In this document: positions 47,242-58,779 of the stretch, piece after piece
How positions within the stretch are numbered: the stretch's first letter is position 1
Layout: every line of letters starts with the position of its first letter
Assembly (NCBI GenBank): GCA_002245135.1
Contig: NGBS01000009.1
Coordinates: 1-64,000 of the forward strand
DNA: 64,000 bases
Origin: Proteromonas lacertae
Taxonomy: Eukaryota; Sar; Bigyra; Opalinata; Proteromonadidae
Reading direction: 5' to 3'
Position numbers and translations under genes: made by a program
The notes under the pieces: model-generated
What the model was told of the DNA's origin: nothing
What the model saw: the letters and a program-made list of their open reading frames with translations, nothing else
The model's database searches: none

Positions 47242-48781
47242 CAGCTGTTTGAAAGTTATTCCATGTTGATAAATCATGTTCATATTCTACTTTAATAGAG
47301 AATTCTTCTGTACCTGCATTACCACTAGCTACTTCACCATATTCAATTCTTACAACTGGTAAGTATATTCTTTCTATAATTAACAACAATAATAATCAAT
47401 AACTATACGTTTATCATCTTTTCTTGCTCTAACTCTAATAGTTATATCTTTAGCATATCTTATTGCTTGAACACCCATAGCAGTATTGGCTCCTAAATTA
47501 TCAAATAAAGTAAATCGATAAACATAAGTGGGTGATTCACTCCCTTTTACATTTATTCTATTACCATCTGAACCTCTTAATTCTTTATTATATATTGGTA
47601 CTTTAGTCCATCCATTTACATTTCCACCTCTCACATTCAATATATATAAATCATAAAATAAATTATCTCCTCTATTGAATAATCTACTAACATCACATTT
47701 ATATCGATAATCAAAACCTGAACCATATCTTAACCAAACCGAACCTAAATCTTCATCAACACTTCCTTCACTAGAACAGTAGAAAAATTGATTCTTTAAT
47801 TCTTCAAAACTAACTAAAGTACCATTCAATGTATAACTTGCTAAACCAAACCTTAAATGAGTACTACCAGCTGCATTATTTCCTCTTTTAAATGTATAAC
47901 TTGTTTCTACTTTATTACTAATATCTAAATCAGTAGCTACAGCTCTAATTGTGTTGACTAATGATGATTTTAATACAGCAGCACCACATATTGTATTCCC
48001 TTGGAAATTGCCATAATAATTGGTTAATGTACATAAATTTGATAATGTATTACACCATTCAGGTTTTGAAGGTAATTCTATATTTGGACACATTGAATAC
48101 GAAACATCTAATAAATCACTAATAGCTTTAGATTGATATGTACCACCTATGATTGCATAATTGGTATCTCTTACTGTAATTTGACTTTGAAGTGGTGTAT
48201 AACAGAATTTCTTTGTATAATAACCATATGAATTTGAATAAAGTGTTAGACCATTGTCACAGACACAGTTACCTACTGTTGTATCATATCTCATATTATC
48301 TCCATCACATATTATTAATTCTGATGTATTTCTTACTTTGTGGACTTTTGTTGGATCGAATGTGAAACATTCTACTGTATCTAGTCTTATTCCTCCTTTT
48401 TCATATAATGGGAGTTGATTATCGGCAGTACATGGAGATTGAGATGGATTTATGCAGAATGACTGATCTGGTGTTGGATTTCCTGTTGGACATACTGAGC
48501 ATTTTGGATTCGTTGTGTAATCCCAATATGTTTCATTCGCACATGAATAAGATATGGAATAACTATTACCAAACATATCAACTTTATCTTGTGATGGTTC
48601 CTAGAATAAGTTACATATTATTAATTAGCAATACTGCATTATCAGGTTTTTGGACTGTATATAGACAAGAACCTAAATCTATTGGATTTAGAACATCGCA
48701 TAAAGGAGGAAGTGTTTGACTGTATGATTTGCTTATACAGCACATCAACAATACTATTATACATAATTTATTATATGACAT
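45570..48781 (-). CDS. TMEM67: Meckelin (TMEM67/MKS3), ciliary transition-zone membrane protein
   Basis: Transition-zone receptor-like protein of the MKS complex that gates proteins entering the cilium. The start at 48781 has a signal peptide (MSYNKLCIIVLLMCCISKSY), then a Cys-rich region (CSVCPTGNPTPDQSFC; VGNCVCDNGLTLYSNSYGYY). A large lumenal domain follows (NTIRAVATDLDISNKVETSY; HLRFGLASYTLNGTLVSFEE), then multiple TM helices (about 47160-46340), and the conserved cytosolic end IMDEKYHGYYFHCHLPGQHA, DTDMETLL, YDLMLFHALLWSITYYWWGN and KTNVDGKFLI, paralleling human Meckelin's ending in DQRFLI. Introns include about 48602-48634, one near 47180-47240 made largely of a TA repeat, and 45778-45809. 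It is divergent from tectonic, 70 bp away. Confidence 0.9.
47195..47240 (-). repeat. TA-dinucleotide repeat within a Meckelin intron
   Basis: About 20 TA units (47195-47236), lying in the intron bounded by the exon encoding the 47163 region and the next upstream exon ending near 47243. It is a microsatellite expansion of an otherwise short intron. Confidence 0.7.
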
Positions 48782-48851
48782 ATTCTTTATCTATCTATTG
48801 AGTTTTTGAATTTTTCTTTTGGAGGTAAAGCTTGATTCTCTGTCAAGCCAA
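48782..48851. promoter_or_regulatory. 70-bp bidirectional promoter of Meckelin and tectonic
   Basis: Only 70 bp separate the start codons of two genes of the same ciliary complex. The stretch is A/T-rich and has TCAAGCC at 48843-48849, a word that recurs in other 5' regions of the window. I see no recognisable RFX X-box (two half-sites of the GTTNCC type) in it. Confidence 0.6.
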
Positions 48852-49982
48852 ATGAAGTTTTTCTTATTTATTTTATTAATCGTATGCCTAATTTTAAAAA
48901 TGTAATATATTCTAGATATATTCATACCAATATTTACCTAAAGGATGTACTTGTTTGAATGGCAACCAAAATATAGAGTATCTCGCTTAATACTATTGTA
49001 GAGAATGTACTGATTATGATTGCAGGTGTGCATGCGATTTAACAAATGTTTGTGATAGTAATTGCTGTTGTGATGAAGATGTATCTTTTTTTTGAATTTT
49101 TTTTATCTTACTAGTGTTCTGAAGATGAAAGGTCATTATCTTATGAATTAGGACAATGTGTATTCAGTGGTGCAGAAACATCCAGAGTAAGAATGTGTAG
49201 AAATAATGATTATTTTCAAAAAGTCAATTCATATACTAATATGAGAGTTACAAACATCGTATACATACTCATTTCATCCATTATTATTTAATAGTTTGAT
49301 AATCTGATGTGTGTAGAAGTAGATAACAATCCTTCAAAAGGTAACTTTTATGTTGAACCAGATTCATCAATCTCATTTCCTCCTATCACTCCAGAACCAT
49401 CTTCAGTTCCAAGTAATTTAATAAACGAATTCTATGTGACAAATTCTGATATATATGTAAGTGTAAATGAAACAGAAAATGAAGCAAATGAAATGAATGA
49501 AAGAGAGTTACAAACAATAACAGTAAATAATAAAGAACCATTAATATTTCTAACACCAGTATATATATAATATAATATAATTTATATATATATTTAATAG
49601 GGTTTCTCAAACCTTTGCTTGAAATCAAACAGAGCCAAATTTATGAATAGTCCAATCAAAACCACCAATTGTTTATATGAAATCAAACAAAATGAAGTGT
49701 TAGAAGATGGAATATTAGATCCAGCTTATTATACAAATATGATGTATTATACTACTCCCAATGGAACAGCAAAGAATCCAATAATCAGTTATAATGGAGG
49801 TGATTTAACAAAGAATGGAAATAACATCAATGATGTAGTGAATAGTGTAAATTATATTATCAAATATACATATGATACCACCAGTAATAATCAATCGAAG
49901 AAAATTATTGATGAATTTGATATAGCTATAACTACTACGAATATAGCGAATATACAATATCCTTATTATCATCCTATTACAG

Positions 49983-50017
<35 letters not shown>

Positions 50018-50704
50018 ATAGTCAACAATTCAATTTGTAGATATAAGTAGTAATACAAACAATATAGTAATGCAAAGATCAGGGAATCCTGGCTATTTAA
50101 AAGGTCGACCAATATTATGTGCTAATTCAACAAGTGATTCTTGTATTAATAATCATTTATCAATTCCAATACCAACTTCAAATGGAAGGTGTAATTTTGC
50201 AAATGGATTTAGTGCTTTGAATTTTGGTAGTGGTTATGTTAGTTATTGCTATATTACTGGTAATGATATTGCCATTGTGAATAATGGAATTGCAAAGTTT
50301 AATGGTATATCAATAGGTAAATATGGTAATTCTGATTATAATAATACTATTGTATTTATATATTTATTTATAATTATGAATAGCCTGAAGAATGGATTAG
50401 AATGGAAGTAAGTTCAAATTGTCCAGCTGCTAGTTCAACATCTGCTGTTTCTGTTATTACTTTTCATTTCGTTACTTCTTATGTTGGTGCTTTCCCTAAT
50501 GCACAAGAGATAATTATAAAATCACAAGTTAGCTGTGAGAATTCCAACTATAACGCTAATGGATTTTATTTGAAAGTTGCAGCTGTATTTGATAGAGCTG
50601 ATATTAAGAAGTTTAAAGATTATACACCACCTAAACCAAAATTGAGATTGAAACTTCCTGCTGATATATTTAGACCATTTTTAATGAAGGATGTTGAAGA
50701 TTAG
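48852..50704 (+). CDS. TCTN: Tectonic (TCTN family) transition-zone protein
   Basis: Secreted or membrane-linked MKS-complex protein. It has a signal peptide from 48852 (MKFFLFILLI), a 34-nt intron, then the diagnostic cysteine block CRCACDLTNVCDSNCCCDED (49025-49083), comparable to CDLxxxxCDxNCCCDxDC of TCTN1-3. Later come QRSGNPGYLKGRPILCAN (the tectonic SGNPGY motif) and the C-terminus PKPKLRLKLPADIFRPFLMK, matching the Pro-rich LPFNFFFPF ending of animal tectonics. Introns near 49080-49110, 49257-49291, about 49561-49601 and 49984-50028 (a TA repeat) are placed by frame; one base is off near 48989. It is head to head with Meckelin. Whether it is TCTN1-, 2- or 3-like cannot be told from this. 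Confidence 0.85.
49981..50028 (+). repeat. TA-repeat intron in tectonic
   Basis: An intron starting GTATATAT and consisting of about 13 TA units, then TTATATAATAG. Removing it joins HPIT to STIQFVDISSNTN in frame. Confidence 0.75.
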
Positions 50705-50877
50705 TAATATTTGTTTATTTTTATATATAGATTGTTTTGCTATAAAATAAAATCATAAATAAAGTGATAAAATTTCATCTCTGTCAATAGATAAATGAAA
50801 TTTAAAAAATATCAAGCCAAGTTTTTTCTTTAACGTATTTGAGATTTTTTCTAATTTTATAGGTGATTTTGAAAGCT
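50705..50877. promoter_or_regulatory. Upstream region of the large FN3/Kelch gene
   Basis: About 170 bp between tectonic and the next plus-strand gene. It carries TCAAGCCAAGTTTT from 50812, about 66 bp before the start codon. The same arrangement, TCGAGCCAAGTTT, lies 92 bp before the GRK start codon at 39770. Confidence 0.4.
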
Positions 50878-53800
50878 ATGAATATTGTAACAATAATTCT
50901 TGTTACATTATGCATCAATATAGCTTATTCAAATGGTTGTATATTTTAATCAACTTTATTGTTCTTAGCTGTTCCAAAATTAAATACTCCTAATGTGGTT
51001 CTATCAAGTATTACTAATAGTTCTATGGTTTTACATTGGTACGCTCCTTTTAATTTAGAAAATACTCCTACTGAATATGAAATACAATACAGTAAATTGG
51101 GAGATGATTGGGAAAATGTATATGGAACAATAGGGAGTATATCAGAACCTCAACATGAAATCCTTTGGATTGAAGTAAAAGGTTCAGATTCTGCTCCAAT
51201 AAATGGTTCTTTCCGTCTATATCTCAATTATTATACCAGATATCAACAGCCTGTTCATTTCGTTACAAATGAAATACCATTTGACGCAAAAGCAGATGAT
51301 ATAAAAACTGAATTAGAGCATCTAACAGGAATAACTAATGTTCATGTAATAGAAGGAGTTCCAAAACATAATTCCATAGTAGAAGGTAAATCATCTTGGA
51401 TAGTGATATATGACTATAGACATGATATTATCGGTGGAAATATTGTACCGCAATTACAAGTATATGATGAATCGATGAATACTAATGATGACAGAGAAGA
51501 TATACCACCAACATTAAAAGGAGATATTCAATGTATAGAACTATATACAGGAAATGGTAAAGAATTATCAGGAGAGTTTTCATTACATATCAACGGACAT
51601 GAAATATCAGAAATATTAGTAAATATAACAGCAGAAGAATTAGAAAACAAATTAAAAGGAATATTTCCAAATGTTAAAGTAGAAAGACCAAATGATTATT
51701 ATTCCGTATTAGAGTATTATGGATATGACACTGATTTTCAATCTTGGTGTATAACATTTTCCACTGAAAAATCTATTCTTCCAATCTTAATCCATCCACC
51801 ATCTGGTAATAATGGAATAGTAAGAATAGTTCAAAAATATGGTGAATATAAAGTAACGAATGTTCAAATCCATGAGTTAAGAAGACAAGGAAGTAATAAT
51901 ACTTTATGCTTTGGAGATTGTTATCAATTAATTGATAATTTATATCCTAATTCAGGTTATATTTATAGATTAAAATATAAAGTTGAAGTATATTATATTA
52001 TATTCATTTTATTATTATTATTATTTTAGACTGATGATTGGTCTGAATATACATCTTCCTCTCAGATATATTATACTCTTCAATATGATGTACCATCCCA
52101 TCCAGTACCTCCATTATTTATTAGTTCAACTAAAACATCAATTAATGTTGAATGTATTTTGTCTAATGACAATGGAGCTAAAATAACAGATATTACATTT
52201 GAGATATCTGATGAAAATGATAGTATTTTATAAATATATTATTTATTTATTTATAATAGAATCATTCATGTGGAGAAAAGCAGAAATTGTTAAGACTAAA
52301 AGAGATTTCTTACATTATACAATTATAAGTATATATTTTTTTAAGTAATTATTTATTTATTGTAATAGAGTTAAATCCTGATAGTAGTTACTATGTAAGA
52401 GTGCAAATGCATAATTCAGCTGGTGCTAGTGATTATAGTAATCCAAGTAACTTAATGAAAACTCAGCCAGATTTACCATTAAATCCACCTAAGATATATA
52501 TTGAATCTGAAAAGACAACTACTTATAGTATTACACTGTTTTGGCTTCCTGTTAAAGATAATGGTATTCCAGTTGATTCATATTCTATTCAATATAAAAC
52601 ACAACCATTTGGTTTTTGGAACAATATTCGTTATGCTGTATCAGCTGTTAATTCAAACATCAAAAGAGAAGTATATATATTCATATAAATATTTTATTTT
52701 TGTACAATAGATACAAACAATTCAATGTAATGTTCCGATCAAAGAAATAGAAAGTACAGACACATTTACATTAGAATTTGGTTATAAATATTCAGTAGAT
52801 AGTATTAAACCAAATAGATATAAAACTAAACCATTATCATTCAAATGTACAGCAGAAGAAATGAAAAATGCATTGAATGCTATTCGTCCTCATTCTATTT
52901 ACCATATTGATAGAATAGTTGAAAACTCGAGATATGTATGGAGAATATACTTCAATTATTATCAACAATCCTTCACACTTCCTTATCCATTACTCAGATT
53001 AAGTGATGCTTCATTTTATGCTTCTGATGAGTATAGTGAATCATTTACATTTATGAAAATTCAAGAAGCAACACCAGCAGTGTTTAAAGATGTTTTATCC
53101 TTAAAAGTGGATGGTTTAACAAATTATACAACTTATATATTCCGATGTAAAGCCAATACAATAGAAGGATCAACAGAGTGGAGTGAAGCAACTTCACCAG
53201 AAACAACGAAAGCAATAACAACACTTCTACCACCATCCAGAATACCTTCCATAGTAATACCAACAATAGCTGCAACTGGAAGATATGCAGCTAATAGAGA
53301 AGATCCTGATTATGTAGGAGGAATTGGAAATGGTGGATCTAAATACAGTAAAGGTGAGAATGGAATGATTGTAATATCAACTTGTAATACTCATGGTCAT
53401 TTAATACCTAAATCATATTATTATTATAAAGAAGTAAATAATGAACCTGTAGTTCAGAAATATAGAGTAAAAGCACCTCCAGGTGTTACTATTGATTGTT
53501 TAGAGATAAAAGCATGGGGAGCTGGAGGTGGTGGAAGTAAAAACAGTACAGGAGGTGGTGGAGGATTTGCATTTATCCAAATGAAGACAAAGAATAATGA
53601 AGAATATGATATATTAGTAGGTGAAGGTGGTTATGCTGGATTGAAAGAAACAGGTGGATTAGGAGGTTGGCCAAATGGTGGTAAAGGAGGAAATGGAAGA
53701 GAAGCAGGTGGAGGTGGTGGTGGTTATTCTGGTGTATTTTACAAAGGTTCTTTAGTAGTAATAGCTGGTTCAGGTGGTGGTGGAGGAAGTACTGATCATT

Positions 53801-56319
53801 TGAGTAGTAATGGAGGCCATGGAGGTGGTTCAGATGGTGGTGATGGTGATACTCCAATTATTCCAATTGATAAAGCTAGTGGATATGCTGGTTATCCTCC
53901 TGATTATGTTCACACTGATTTAGAGATATATAGTACTAATAATTATGATGTATTGCCAAGTGGTGGTAAAGCTGGTACAATTTCGAAAGGTGGAGATAGT
54001 GGAAGACAATCATCATTCCAGTATGGAGAAAATATTCATTATATTGATGGAGTATATTTATATTTATATATTATAATTATTATAGAAACCATTATTAGAA
54101 GGTGAAACAGGTTCATTCCATCCTCCAACAGCTGGTTATAGTTTAACAGGAGGTATAGGTGGTAGTAGTTTAGAAGGAGGAGGTGGTGGTGGTGCTGGTT
54201 ATTATGGTGGTGGTGGTGGAGGTGCTGGTATTGATGGAGCTGGAGGTGGTGGTGGTGGTTCATATGTTAATATTACTCATATGTATAAAGATCCTGAAGA
54301 TACAACTCCAAGTCAAGATCCTCAAGATATAAAACCATCATTTTATGTAATAAGAATAATGTGTAATAATATAACAATAGGTTGGAATGGTGCATTTATT
54401 GCTCGAAATTATCCTGATGTAATATCAGTTGGAATAGAATTTGCAGTTGGTTTATCTACTTTGAATTTCACTTATGTTGATGTAGTTCCATTATTACAAT
54501 CTCAATTCACAGTAAATGATTTAATTCCAATGGATATATATCGTATTAGAATATTCTATGTTTATCGTACCTTACCAATATCATTATATTCCGATCCATT
54601 AACATTTCCAAACACCATTATGTCGAACAAATGATTGGAATGAATTAGATCCAAGACCAAATATAAATATAAAGAATGAAAGTTATCGATCTCCTGATTA
54701 TCCAATCAAAGCCATTCCATCTCCAAGAAGAGGTCATACACTTGCAGTAGTTGATAATTATGTTTATATGTTTGGTGGTTTTACTGAAGGTTATAATTGT
54801 GAAATATTACATGGTTATGAATGTTATGTAGGTAGTGACAGTAAATCATATTGGATTGATTCAGAAGGTAAAATAAGTGCATTAGATACAACGAATGAAT
54901 TATGGAAATTAAACCCAATGTCAATGATATTTGAAGAATTAATTCCAGATAATGGAACAGATCATTCCTGAACCAAGAGAATTACATTCAGCTTCAGTAG
55001 TTAATAATACAATGTATATATATCATATTTATATTTATTATAGTTATATATTTGGTGGAAGAAATGGTGAAGATGATAATGAAGGAAGAGATGATTTTTG
55101 GACATTAGATATTGATAGTGATGAATATAGATCATTTGATTATAATAATTCTACAACATTGAATGAAGGAAAGAATGTTTATACATATATTGAATCTTCA
55201 TCAAATTATAGTGATAGTTACTGTTTATCATCTATAAATGTGACAATTACAATAAATCATCGATGTGTAGAAGAATTGGATATATTCTTAATAAAAATTG
55301 CGAATTATGAATTAGATGGAGCTGGTTTAAAAAGATTGAGATTATGGAGATCAAATAATAATGGAATTTGTCATAATTTCACAGTATATTATATAATTAT
55401 TTGATTATTTGTTTATTTATTTATATAGAAAGTGACATTTAGTGATAATGGAATAGATGTAAGTCTATTAAGAAAATATGAAAATTCCATAATCAAACCA
55501 ATCGATTTATTCTCTAATTTTATGAATACTCATTCTTCCGCTAATTTTTCATTACAAATCATTGATCGAGTAAGTAATGGTAATGCTGGTGAATTAGTAG
55601 ATTGGAGTATATCAATTGCATCTCATCATTGTCCATTTGTATTTAATTGGAGAAAAATCGAAAGTGTTAGTGAAAATAAACCTCCTAGACGATATGGTCA
55701 TGCTTCAATCGTATTGGATAATTCAATTTACATATATGGTGGTTATAGTAAAGGTGTATTACATGATTTATGGCGATATGATATATATGATAATAAATGG
55801 ACTGAATTAATATCTCCTTCTGATATTCATATTCCTTATTCATTTCGTTCAATGTTAGTAACTCCTTACAATTTAATGTGTTATGGTGGTTATTCTTCTA
55901 GTGGATATAGAGAAGTAGATCAAATCGATGTATTGAAAAGATTTACTGAAGAAATCGAAGTAAGTGGAAATTCAACAATGAATAGTAAATCACATCCTGT
56001 ATCTCGTTATATGACTTCAATGGTTCTTACTAAATCTAGATATAATGAAGATCAATATATAATGTATGGTGGATATGATGGTATTCGAATATATGGTGAT
56101 TTATGGAGTTTGACATTGAGTGAATGGGGAAATAAAAGAGCTGAATTAGCAAAAAGCTATTTGGATGATCATTGTCGATTATTGGATAGTTCATTAGAAG
56201 TAGTAGAACATTGGGTTAATAGTTGTGGTGCAGAAAAGCCAAGTGAGGTTTGCAATCCTTATGAACTTCTTGATTATGCTTTTTGTAAGAATACTTATCA
56301 AACAATTGGATTTTTGTAA
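50878..56319 (+). CDS. Large secreted FN3 / Gly-rich / Kelch / P-domain protein
   Basis: About 1,700 residues. The signal peptide (MNIVTIILVTLCINIAYS) is followed by a short intron. Domains in order: fibronectin type III (SSMVLHWYAPFNLENTPTEY); two modules of the G.F.L...T..I...A..L...L type (PINGSFRLYLNYYTR; LSGEFSLHINGHEIS); further FN3 units (SSYYVRVQMHNSAGASDYSN; YTTYIFRCKANTIEGSTEWS); a glycine-rich block (GGGGGSTDHLSSNGGHGGGS); Kelch repeats (RRGHTLAVVDNYVYMFGG); a proprotein-convertase P-domain-like segment (NVTITINHRCVEELDIFLIK; GELVDWSISI); more Kelch (RRYGHASIVLDNSIYIYGG); and a Cys-containing tail. There are many ~30-nt introns (for example about 51989-52029, 52231-52260, 54050-54085, 55381-55427) and a few one-base breaks. 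It is likely an adhesion, matrix or cell-surface protein. No C-terminal TM is evident. Confidence 0.75.
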
Positions 56320-56466
56320 TTAATATAATTTATCTAAAGGTTATTATTATTTTTATTATTATTTCTTTATGTTTTTATTTTTTATGTAAAAAGAACATAT
56401 GTAGGCTTGACTCTCTGTTTGAGATCTTTTATTTTTGAATTGATATTGTGATTGTTATAAGTGAAA

Positions 56467-58574
56467 ATGATTAATATAAAATGTGAAAATGTATTAGATA
56501 GTGACTATGAAGTATAAATAGATAATAATTTAATGAAAATAGGTAGTAGAAGAAAAAGAGAGTGTGAAGATAATAAAGAACAAAATGAGTGGTATTTATG
56601 AATGTTTGAAGGTGATCAACACTTCCAAATTGAATGAAGATGTAGTGAAGAGAGTTTTTAGTAAGATTGAGAGAGTGAATAATGAAAAGCAGTGAAAATC
56701 TGATGAAATACCATAAATTGAATGTTGATTGAAGATAAATTCTATCGATTAATGCCTTATATAAGAATAAACTTAGGAGAGATAAATCCTTTGAAATATT
56801 GTCGAAGAAATTGGTACATATGCTGTATTATGTGGAATATGTAATGGATTAAAGAGTTTACATATGTTGAATATATCACATGGTGATTTAAAACCATCTA
56901 ATATCTTTTTAGATAAAGAGAATGAAGTGATATTGAGTGATTATTTAAACAATGAATTATTCAAAGGAAATGAAGGTGAAAAAGATATATGGAAATGAAT
57001 GATAATATATGTTTATCAGTTATGACGAAATAATTGGAGATGAAGTGAGTAAAGAAAGTGATATTTGGAGTTTTGGATGTATATTTTATTATGTGATAAG
57101 TGGTAAATTAATATTCAAAGACAAAACTCCATTCAAAACAATGAAGAATATAATAGAATGTAAATATGAGAAGTTTGAATGTGAATTTGAAAAAGAATTG
57201 AATGGTTTATTAAATAAGATGATGTTGAAAGAAAAGAATAATCGAATATCAATTGATGAAATATTGAATGAATTAAAGATAATACATGAAGTAAAATATT
57301 TACCTGAAGTAGTTGAAATGGAAGAAGAAGAAGAAGAAGAAGAAATAGAAGGATTAGATGTAAAAATTAGTATAAATATGATATTAATATGAATAAAATA
57401 GAAGAAAGAATAGATAATGCTTTAAATGAGATGATAAATGAAAATCAACAACAGTGGATTTTAAACGGTGAATGTATTATTGTTATTATTTATTTAAATA
57501 GATTTTGATATAGAAATAAGAGAAGTCGGTGCATTATATTTGAGTAGAAAATTGAAATTATATCCATTCATTACAGTTATTGACTTAAATAGTATTTATA
57601 TTATTGTTATTTATAATGATAGGTAATAAAATGGGTGATGAATGGTTTTAATCATATTTGTAAATCATTCAAACATCTTCCTGAATTGAAAGAATTGGAT
57701 GTTGGTTATAATGATATTACTTCAATTGGAATGAAATATTTTGTAGAAAATATTCAATTCATTCTCAAATTAGAAGAATTAGATTTAGAAGGTATTTTTG
57801 TTTTGTTTTTTATAATAATATAGATAATCAAATAGGAAAAGAAGGAATGGAAATATTAAGTGAGAATTTACATTTACTTCCAAACATAAAATGGTTGAGT
57901 TTTTATGGTATTATTACTTTAATATTACAATGAATAGATTGTCATATTGGTGATGATGGTTTTAAAATCTTCTTTTCTCATTTGAAAGATATTCCAAATT
58001 TAGAATATTTGAATTTGGTTGTATTTTATTTTATTCTATTCTATATTTTAATAGTAAATGTTTTAACAGATGAAAGTGTAAAAGTATTTTGTGATAATAT
58101 TCAATATATCACAAAATTAGAAGAATTAGATTTAGAAGGTATTTTTGTTTTGTTTTTTATAATAATATAGATAATCAAATAGGAAAAGAAGGAATGGAAA
58201 TATTAAGTGAGAATTTACATTTACTTCCAAGCATGAAATGGTTGAGTTTTTATGGTATTATTACTTTAATATTACAATGAATAGATTGTCATATTGGTGA
58301 TGATGGTTTTAAAATCTTCTTTTCTCATTTGAAAGATATTCCCAATTTAGAATATTTGAATGTTGATTGTATATTATTGTATTCTATTCTATATTTAATA
58401 GATAAATGTTTAACAGATGAAAGTGTAAAAGTATTATGTGATAATATTCAATATATCACAAAATTAGAGAAATTGAATATTATGGTATAACAACATCACA
58501 AATAAAGAAGAAATCAAAAGAATGAATCAAAGAAAATCATCCAAACAAAGAATTGTAATGTTGAGATTTAAATA
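56467..58574 (+). pseudogene. Decayed copy of the kinase-LRR gene
   Basis: Starts like the left copy (MINIKCENVLDSDYE, then intron) but has lost ~50 bp after the intron, and carries frame breaks (about 56690, 56800, 56975-57000) before an intact C-lobe (YDEIIGDEVSKESDIWSFGC). In place of a single LRR run it has a 347-bp direct duplication covering two repeats. Several intron boundaries are altered and in-frame stops occur. Multiple independent lesions, unlike the single-base breaks elsewhere, support a pseudogene. Confidence 0.75.
57769..58463 (+). repeat. 347-bp direct tandem duplication of an LRR unit pair
   Basis: The stretch beginning TTAGAAGAATTAGATTTAG at about 57770 restarts at about 58117 and is nearly identical to 58463, apart from a few substitutions and indels. 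Each unit encodes two leucine-rich repeats with their introns. Confidence 0.85.
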
Positions 58575-58779
58575 ATCGTTTATTATTATTATTATTATTC
58601 ATATTCATTTTAACATTCTTTTACACATTATACTATTCATTTCGTAAATCATTCTCATCTTTTACTATAGAATTCATTCAAACCCTTTCATTCTCATTTC
58701 ATTTAGATTTTATAAATATTTGACTTTCTAATCAATTAAAATACAAAAAACAAACAAATAAAATCATATAGAATTTATA

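Larger units (their letters stand above)
56350..58690 (+). repeat. Right arm of the inverted duplication
   Basis: This is the inverted counterpart of 21750-23710, including upstream DNA (GACTCTCTGTTTGAGATC shared with the reverse complement of about 23630-23650) and the 3' ATT-rich flank. It is longer than the left arm because of an internal tandem duplication. Confidence 0.85.

Noticed and set aside
53573-54263. Antisense open frames rich in His and Leu (for example near 53573-53857 and 54039-54263)
   Set aside because: They are the complement of the glycine-rich block (GGN codons read backwards give His/Pro/Leu codons). The plus strand carries the real gene.
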